A DNA stretch of 5,980 nt from Candidatus Obscuribacterales bacterium (GTDB lineage: Bacteria > Cyanobacteriota > Vampirovibrionia > Obscuribacterales > Obscuribacteraceae): the NCBI GenBank assembly GCA_021732245.1, contig JAKFVJ010000107.1:1-5980 (forward strand). Reading direction: 5' to 3'. The notes beneath the pieces were generated by a model. It was not told where the DNA came from and made no database searches. It saw only the letters and a list, made by a program, of their open reading frames with translations. The translations under genes were made by a program, and so were the position numbers. Below are positions 1 to 3,348 of the stretch, piece after piece (the first letter of the stretch is position 1; each line of letters opens with the position of its first letter).

Positions 1-1
1 T

Positions 2-955
2 GAAGCAGTGCAAACCCCTAATCCTACAAAGCGCGCTCCTCTTGCTACCGGTAGCAGTCGTGCCAGCGATAATGTTCTTGAAGAGCTAATTGCTGTTGAG
101 AATGAGGAAATTGCTGCTCAGTTGGAAGCGCTGCATGCGGCAAATGAAGAATTACAGCGGGCAATGGAAGAGCGCGAGCAAGAGTTTGAACAGCTATTGC
201 AAGCAAATCAACAAGAAAAAGATGAGTTGAAAACTCGCTATGAGGAATTTGCTGAGCGCTATGAGGAAGTAGCAAAGGAAGCTGAACAGCGTGAAGGTGA
301 ATATCAATCGCTTTTGACTAATAAGGAAATGGCTCTCACAGAAAAAGAATCAGAAGCGGCAATGCTCCGTCATCAAATTGAAGAGTTGAGGGCTGAAACT
401 GAACATATGGTTAAAGATATGCAGACTCAGTTGACGGAGATAAAAAAGGTCAAACAGGACAGCAAGCCTTCCGCAGAGCCGGCTCGCAAGGGACAGTCCT
501 CTAGTTTCTTTGATACAGCACCGGCGCCACCGAAGCCGCAATCGACATTCGAACCGGCGGTGTCAGTTTCCGAACGCGAAATTGCCGGTAAACAGGCAGC
601 GCAGCAAGCCGCACCGGCGCCAACTCCGGCACCGGCTCAACCACAAGCGCAAGCTCCCGCACAACCGGCACCGCAGCCAGCACCGCAACCGGCACCACAG
701 CCAGCACCTGCTCCTGCACAACCAGCACCTGCTGCACCGGCCTCAGTACCGGGCGCACCCACAACAGGGCTTACTTCCGGACCAGGAAGTTACGGTTCAG
801 GTGTGCGTGCGCAAGTATTTGAAGTCATAGTAAGACAGGCTTTAGCTGGGGCGCATTGGCGAGAAATTTGTGCCGGACCAATGCAGGTAAATAATATCAG
901 TCCGGAAGAAGTCGAAACTGAAGTTAAGCGGCGTCAGGCTCTACTGAATAAGTAA
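2..955 (+). CDS. Coiled-coil protein with Pro/Ala/Gln-rich linker and short C-terminal module (5' end cut by window)
   Basis: Function is not recognised. The frame is open to the left edge. The first usable start in view is a GTG at 8, but no ribosome site can be seen for it, so the true start probably lies upstream. Numbering from that GTG gives 315 residues. Residues about 22-150 are Glu/Gln/Lys/Ala-rich heptad-like sequence and should form a long coiled coil. Residues about 151-200 are polar and likely disordered. Residues 203-245 are almost only Pro, Ala and Gln (PAPQ repeats). A Gly/Ser/Thr stretch (249-265) leads into a compact, probably helical end (266-315) with hydrophobic and aromatic residues (AQVFEVIVRQAL, HWREICAGPMQ) and a charged final helix. 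No signal peptide or membrane span is visible in the part present. The plan of rod, flexible linker and end module suggests a structural or scaffold protein, which is inference only. The stop is TAA. Confidence 0.8.
   Translation, partial: EAVQTPNPTKRAPLATGSSRASDNVLEELIAVENEEIAAQLEALHAANEELQRAMEEREQEFEQLLQANQQEKDELKTRYEEFAERYEEVAKEAEQREGEYQSLLTNKEMALTEKESEAAMLRHQIEELRAETEHMVKDMQTQLTEIKKVKQDSKPSAEPARKGQSSSFFDTAPAPPKPQSTFEPAVSVSEREIAGKQAAQQAAPAPTPAPAQPQAQAPAQPAPQPAPQPAPQPAPAPAQPAPAAPASVPGAPTTGLTSGPGSYGSGVRAQVFEVIVRQALAGAHWREICAGPMQVNNISPEEVETEVKRRQALLNK
614..742 (+). repeat. In-frame Pro/Ala/Gln low-complexity repeat region with 12-bp units
   Basis: The stretch encodes residues 203-245 of the coiled-coil protein and is built from short CCG/CCA-GCA-CC-CAG/CAA units. 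The clearest part is 665-709, where a 12-bp unit encoding PAPQ occurs three times and is followed by PAPA. Third-position differences between units (ccg/cca, cag/caa) show they are not perfect copies. The repeat keeps the reading frame and probably encodes an extended, flexible linker. Confidence 0.8.
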
Positions 956-993
956 GTCACGAAACTCGGCAAGTCGAAAATGAACGCCAAAGA

Positions 994-1016
994 GTGCCAC
1001 CGTTAAACGGCGGCAC
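994..1016. terminator. Candidate bidirectional terminator hairpin between convergent genes
   Basis: An inverted repeat of GTGCCACCG and CGGCGGCAC arms surrounds a TTAAA loop. The single imperfect position is A-C in the + strand transcript but a G-U wobble in the - strand transcript, so the stem is better formed for leftward transcription. It lies in the 92-bp gap between the stop of the coiled-coil gene (955) and the stop of the small membrane protein gene (1048), where a shared terminator would be expected. The T-tracts after it are weak: ctttt further downstream on +, and ctcttt and a later tttt on -. Termination is plausible but not certain. Confidence 0.5.
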
Positions 1017-1047
1017 CTTGAAAAATCTTTTGGCAATTAGCGCGAAT

Positions 1048-1293
1048 CTATTTAGCTGGCGGAGCTGGAACACCGACTGCTTGGCCGCTTTTCTTGGCGT
1101 ATATAGCCTGAAGCTGGTCGACAGATAGCTGCATCATTGGCAGACTCGAGACAACTTCTGTTGTGAGGTAGAACATGATTGCTGCAATTGCACTGGTGCA
1201 CAACAAAACCAAAACTCTGGTAAAGCGTGATTGATCTTCGATCTTCTTGGACAAAGCGCTGAGTTGCTCAGACACATTACCTTCTTGACTCAT
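1048..1293 (-). CDS. Small single-span membrane protein, unknown function, coupled to selA
   Basis: An 81-residue protein that I do not recognise. Residues 1-26 are polar and look like a short amphipathic or coiled-coil helix (QLSALSKKIEDQ) ending in basic residues. Residues about 27-45 are hydrophobic (VLVLLCTSAIAAIMFYL) and form one predicted membrane helix. The remaining ~35 residues include a helix-like SVDQLQAIYAKK and a Pro/Ala tail. The ATG at 1293 is chosen because its ATG overlaps the selA stop as ATGA and because GAGAGG lies 4 bases upstream. An in-frame ATG at 1398 lies inside selA and would add 35 basic, non-family-like residues, so it is less likely. The positive-inside rule places the N-terminus in the cytoplasm. 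The stop is TAG. A perfect TATAAT at 1344-1339 may give it its own promoter. A link to selenium metabolism is suggested only by position. Confidence 0.72.
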   Translation of the reverse strand: MSQEGNVSEQLSALSKKIEDQSRFTRVLVLLCTSAIAAIMFYLTTEVVSSLPMMQLSVDQLQAIYAKKSGQAVGVPAPPAK

Positions 1294-2750
1294 ATTTCCT
1301 CTCTTATGATGGATTTCGAGTGTTTCCCTGACCTTGAGATTATAGCCCCATTTTCTGGTCTTATATCTTGTGGTAGAAAAGCTACCTGATCTATACACCT
1401 GAGACAGTCTAATAAAACTCTTTCATCACTCTTTGTAATGGTTCTGAAATCTATTATTACCTGCTCATCCTCAATTAATGGAATTATTGGAGTTGAAGAG
1501 TTGCGTAGTAACTTGGCTAATTTGGACGCTGAAACTGGTGCATGAATGACCAGTGCAAAACTGGCTATATCAGTCTCGGGAAGACTGCCACCGCCTGCCT
1601 TTGAGGAGGTTTGCTTGATGGTCAGTTTGAGATTTTCCAACTCGGAGTTATTTTGAACAAATGCTTCGACTCTGGTTTTGATTTCTTTGGCGGTGGCTTT
1701 CGTCATCGCTAAAACAGGAATTGTATCTTCATAGTTAGGTGTCAGATAATCAGCGAGCAGCGACTCCAGCATTGAAATGACAAGTTTATCTGGACGCAGA
1801 CAACGGTAGAGAGGATTCTTTCTCAGTATCTTAATCAGTTTGCGATCGCCGAGCACGATACCTGCCTGAGGCCCACCCAGCAGTTTGTCGGCCGAAATAG
1901 ACACTAAGTTGACGCCTTTTTGAATTACTTCCGCAACCATCGGTTCGCGCGAGCCGATATTCTCGTAGAAGCTTGTTATTGCTCCAGATCCAAGATCTTC
2001 AACAAGTGGGATTTTGCTCTTGCGAGCAAGTTCAACTAACTCTTCGCGACCGGCTTCTTCACAAAAACCGGAAATTGCAAAGTTGGATCGATGGCAGCGC
2101 AACAAAATGCCTGTCTTATTTGAGAGGGCATGCTGATAATCTTTAATACGGGTTTTGTTGGTCGTACCGACTTCTTTTAGCTTTCCGCCGGCGGATTCAA
2201 TTACTTCCGGCAAACGAAAACTGCCGCCTATCTCGATAAGTTCGCCTCGTGAAACAATCACTTCACGTTTTTGTGCCAGTGAATTTACTGCGAGTAAAAC
2301 AGCGGCGGCATTGTTGTTGACGACAATTGCGGATTCACAACCTGTCAGAAGGCTGAGCAACTCTTCTATGTAACTCGCTCGCTCGCCTCTTCGTCCTGTC
2401 TCTAGGTCAAATTCAAGATTGCAGTAATGTTGTCCAGTCTCAGAAAGATTCTCGAGAGCTTGCTTTGGTAGAGGTGCTCGACCTAGGTTTGTATTTAAGA
2501 CAACGCCAGTGCCGTTAAGAACACGTTTGAGGCGTGGCTCAAGTAGCGAAAGTGCCTTCCGGCGCACCTTATCGGCGATTTCGCCAACTTCATAGATGTC
2601 GCTTTTGCCGTCGCGCAGGTCCTGAAGCTCTATCCTAAGCAGACGTGTGAGAATTTCGCGGCGCACATATTGGCACGTTTCGGCAATAGCCGGATGGCGT
2701 AAGACCTTATCAACCTGGGGTATATGTTGTTTGGGTTCAGGTTTCTTCAT
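1290..2750 (-). CDS. selA: L-seryl-tRNA(Sec) selenium transferase (selenocysteine synthase)
   Basis: SelA is the PLP-dependent cytoplasmic enzyme that turns seryl-tRNA(Sec) into selenocysteinyl-tRNA(Sec) using selenophosphate from SelD. The product is 486 residues. Family features seen are: an N-terminal IPQVDKVL segment matching the usual start of SelA; NTNLGRAPL (86-94); NNNAAAVLL (145-153); VGTTNKTR (194-201); the DLGSGA region (252-257); ADKLLGGPQAG (287-297) with K289 as the expected Schiff-base lysine; and GGGSLPETDI (386-395). The usual family length is about 450-470 residues. Here the recognisable core ends near residue 453 with DFRTI and DCLRCI, and about 33 unfamiliar basic or polar residues follow. 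The ATG at 2750 is the first start after an in-frame stop. It has no clear Shine-Dalgarno site but overlaps a possible leader ORF. The next gene starts within its stop codon. No selB, selC or selD lies in the window. Confidence 0.96.
   Translation of the reverse strand: MKKPEPKQHIPQVDKVLRHPAIAETCQYVRREILTRLLRIELQDLRDGKSDIYEVGEIADKVRRKALSLLEPRLKRVLNGTGVVLNTNLGRAPLPKQALENLSETGQHYCNLEFDLETGRRGERASYIEELLSLLTGCESAIVVNNNAAAVLLAVNSLAQKREVIVSRGELIEIGGSFRLPEVIESAGGKLKEVGTTNKTRIKDYQHALSNKTGILLRCHRSNFAISGFCEEAGREELVELARKSKIPLVEDLGSGAITSFYENIGSREPMVAEVIQKGVNLVSISADKLLGGPQAGIVLGDRKLIKILRKNPLYRCLRPDKLVISMLESLLADYLTPNYEDTIPVLAMTKATAKEIKTRVEAFVQNNSELENLKLTIKQTSSKAGGGSLPETDIASFALVIHAPVSASKLAKLLRNSSTPIIPLIEDEQVIIDFRTITKSDERVLLDCLRCIDQVAFLPQDIRPENGAIISRSGKHSKSIIREEI
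1298..1303 (-). promoter_or_regulatory. Ribosome binding site GAGAGG for the small membrane protein gene
   Basis: On the minus strand GAGAGG lies 4 bases before the ATG at 1293, inside the last codons of selA. It fixes the start at the ATGA overlap rather than at the upstream in-frame ATG at 1398. The arrangement is typical of translational coupling. Confidence 0.6.
1339..1344 (-). promoter_or_regulatory. Possible -10 element (TATAAT) inside the 3' end of selA
   Basis: The minus strand carries a consensus TATAAT about 45 bases before the start of the small membrane protein gene. No good -35 hexamer is found 16-18 bases upstream, and there is no TGn extended -10. If it is active, the downstream gene could be expressed without selA. 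Confidence 0.3.
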
Positions 2751-2770
2751 GGAAATACATGATAATTCAT
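2747..2770 (-). other. Possible 7-codon leader ORF overlapping the selA start
   Basis: The minus strand reads ATG then MNYHVFP and a TGA whose first two bases are the TG of the selA start (ATGA overlap). A weak AAGAGA lies 6 bases before the leader ATG, whereas selA itself lacks a recognisable Shine-Dalgarno site. Ribosomes ending the leader could restart at selA. An ORF this short can arise by chance, so confidence is low. Confidence 0.25.
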
Positions 2771-2780
2771 CGATTATCTC

Positions 2781-2809
2781 TTGTCAGAAGCTCTTAAACG
2801 TAACACAAT
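2781..2809 (+). promoter_or_regulatory. Candidate sigma-70-type promoter for the HTH/heptad-repeat operon
   Basis: TTGTCA (2781-2786, five of six matches to TTGACA) and CACAAT (2804-2809, four of six matches to TATAAT) are separated by 17 bp. Transcription would start near 2816, about 40 bases before the ATG at 2855. A second -10-like TATATT lies at 2821-2826 without a good -35. The region is the 104-bp divergent gap shared with selA, so selA control signals must also lie here or further right. Confidence 0.4.
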
Positions 2810-2854
2810 GAAATTATGACTATATTCACTAGCAGGTTAGAGCTGGGGTAGAGG

Positions 2855-3076
2855 ATGGGCAAAAGCTTACGCAGCACGACACTATATCAAGACCGTGACT
2901 GGCTTTACCAGAAGTATGTTAAGGAAAAGCTGAGCACGGTTGAAATTGCCCGCATTTATCGCGAGACAGAAAATCGTTGGTGCGATCCCAACACAATTTC
3001 CCGCTGGCTGAAAAAGCACAAGATATCTATGCGCTCTTTGGCGGAAGCTCAACAACTAAGACACGGCAATAGTTGA
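2855..3076 (+). CDS. Small helix-turn-helix DNA-binding protein
   Basis: A 73-residue basic protein that probably consists of one homeodomain-like helix-turn-helix. After a short polar N-terminus comes a helix with DRDWLYQKYVKEK (13-25), then STVEIARIYRE (27-37), where the Leu-Ser-x-x-Glu-Ile-Ala pattern is typical of the first HTH helix. The likely recognition helix is NTISRWLKKHKI (46-57), followed by a basic tail with MRSLAEA. Between the two HTH helices is ETENRWCDP, several residues longer than the usual tight turn. The start at 2855 is the first ATG after an in-frame TAG at 2849. GGGG lies 6 bases upstream and AGAGG directly abuts the ATG. No enzyme domain is present, so it may be a small regulator or the HTH remnant of a larger recombinase or endonuclease family protein. 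It is followed 31 bp later by the secreted heptad-repeat gene, probably in one operon. Confidence 0.78.
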   Translation: MGKSLRSTTLYQDRDWLYQKYVKEKLSTVEIARIYRETENRWCDPNTISRWLKKHKISMRSLAEAQQLRHGNS

Positions 3077-3094
3077 GTAGAGCTACTGCCTAAT

Positions 3095-3100
3095 AAAGGA
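3095..3100 (+). promoter_or_regulatory. Ribosome binding site AAAGGA for the heptad-repeat protein gene
   Basis: AAAGGA lies 7 bases before the ATG at 3108. It is the clearest Shine-Dalgarno site in the window. It supports both the start choice and the reality of this short gene. Confidence 0.65.
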
Positions 3101-3107
3101 CTTCGCT

Positions 3108-3338
3108 ATGACTAAAGTTGTCTTATTAACTGTTGCCCTAATTGTCGCTTCAGTTTTCGCGCCACCGGTATTTTCCAATGAGCAAAAGCTGGATCAGGTA
3201 TTGAGCAACCAAAAGAAAATCATTGAAAAAGAAGACCAAATAATTGCCAACCAAAAGACCATTATTGACAATCAAGCCAAGATTTTGAAGAATCAGGAAA
3301 CTATCAAGGCAAATGTAAAACCCAAATATAATCAGTAG
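3108..3338 (+). CDS. Small exported protein made of NQxxI(I/L)x heptad repeats
   Basis: A 76-residue protein of unknown function. Residues 1-23 form a signal peptide: Lys3, then a hydrophobic core (VVLLTVALIVASVF), then APPVFS before a charged mature start (NEQK). There is no lipobox cysteine, so it is not a typical lipoprotein. The mature part is six consecutive 7-residue units (27-33, 34-40, 41-47, 48-54, 55-61, 62-68) with the pattern N-Q-x-x-I-I/L-x, clearest in NQKKIIE, NQKTIID and NQAKILK. A short basic tail (KPKYNQ) follows. Ile and Asn recur with 3-4 spacing, as expected for a helical coiled coil with polar Asn core positions. The size and plan (signal, short helical rod, Lys/Tyr tail) recall the general form of small envelope proteins such as Lpp, but this is only an analogy. 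It lies 31 bp after the HTH gene and its stop is 10 bp from the stop of the convergent kinase gene. Confidence 0.78.
   Translation: MTKVVLLTVALIVASVFAPPVFSNEQKLDQVLSNQKKIIEKEDQIIANQKTIIDNQAKILKNQETIKANVKPKYNQ
3207..3311 (+). repeat. Diverged 21-bp tandem repeat encoding the NQxxI(I/L)x heptads
   Basis: Five consecutive 21-bp units starting aac/aag/aat encode residues 34-68 of the exported protein. Nucleotide identity between units is partial while the amino acid pattern is kept. This suggests an old internal duplication held by selection on the protein. Confidence 0.6.
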
Positions 3339-3348
3339 GCGCTTGATG

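Noticed and set aside
501..830. Long overlapping frames (an 87-residue - strand and a 106-residue + strand ORF) in the Pro/Ala/Gln repeat region
   Set aside because: Their biased composition (His/Arg/Asn-rich or Val/Pro/Leu-rich) simply mirrors the repeat codons of the real gene, and neither has a ribosome site.
1294..1398. Longer form of the small membrane protein starting at the ATG at 1398
   Set aside because: The added 35 residues lie inside selA, look unlike a coding N-terminus, and lack a ribosome site, whereas the ATG at 1293 has GAGAGG and the ATGA overlap.
2773..2778. GATAAT on the minus strand as the selA -10 element
   Set aside because: No -35-like hexamer lies 16-18 bases upstream and it would leave only a very short leader with no ribosome site, so it is kept only as an alternative in the leader-ORF finding.
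3074..3113. TGA of the HTH gene as a selenocysteine codon, given selA nearby and a small GTAG-AG-CTAC inverted repeat just after it
   Set aside because: Readthrough would add only about a dozen unremarkable residues, and the hairpin is far too short for a bacterial SECIS element.
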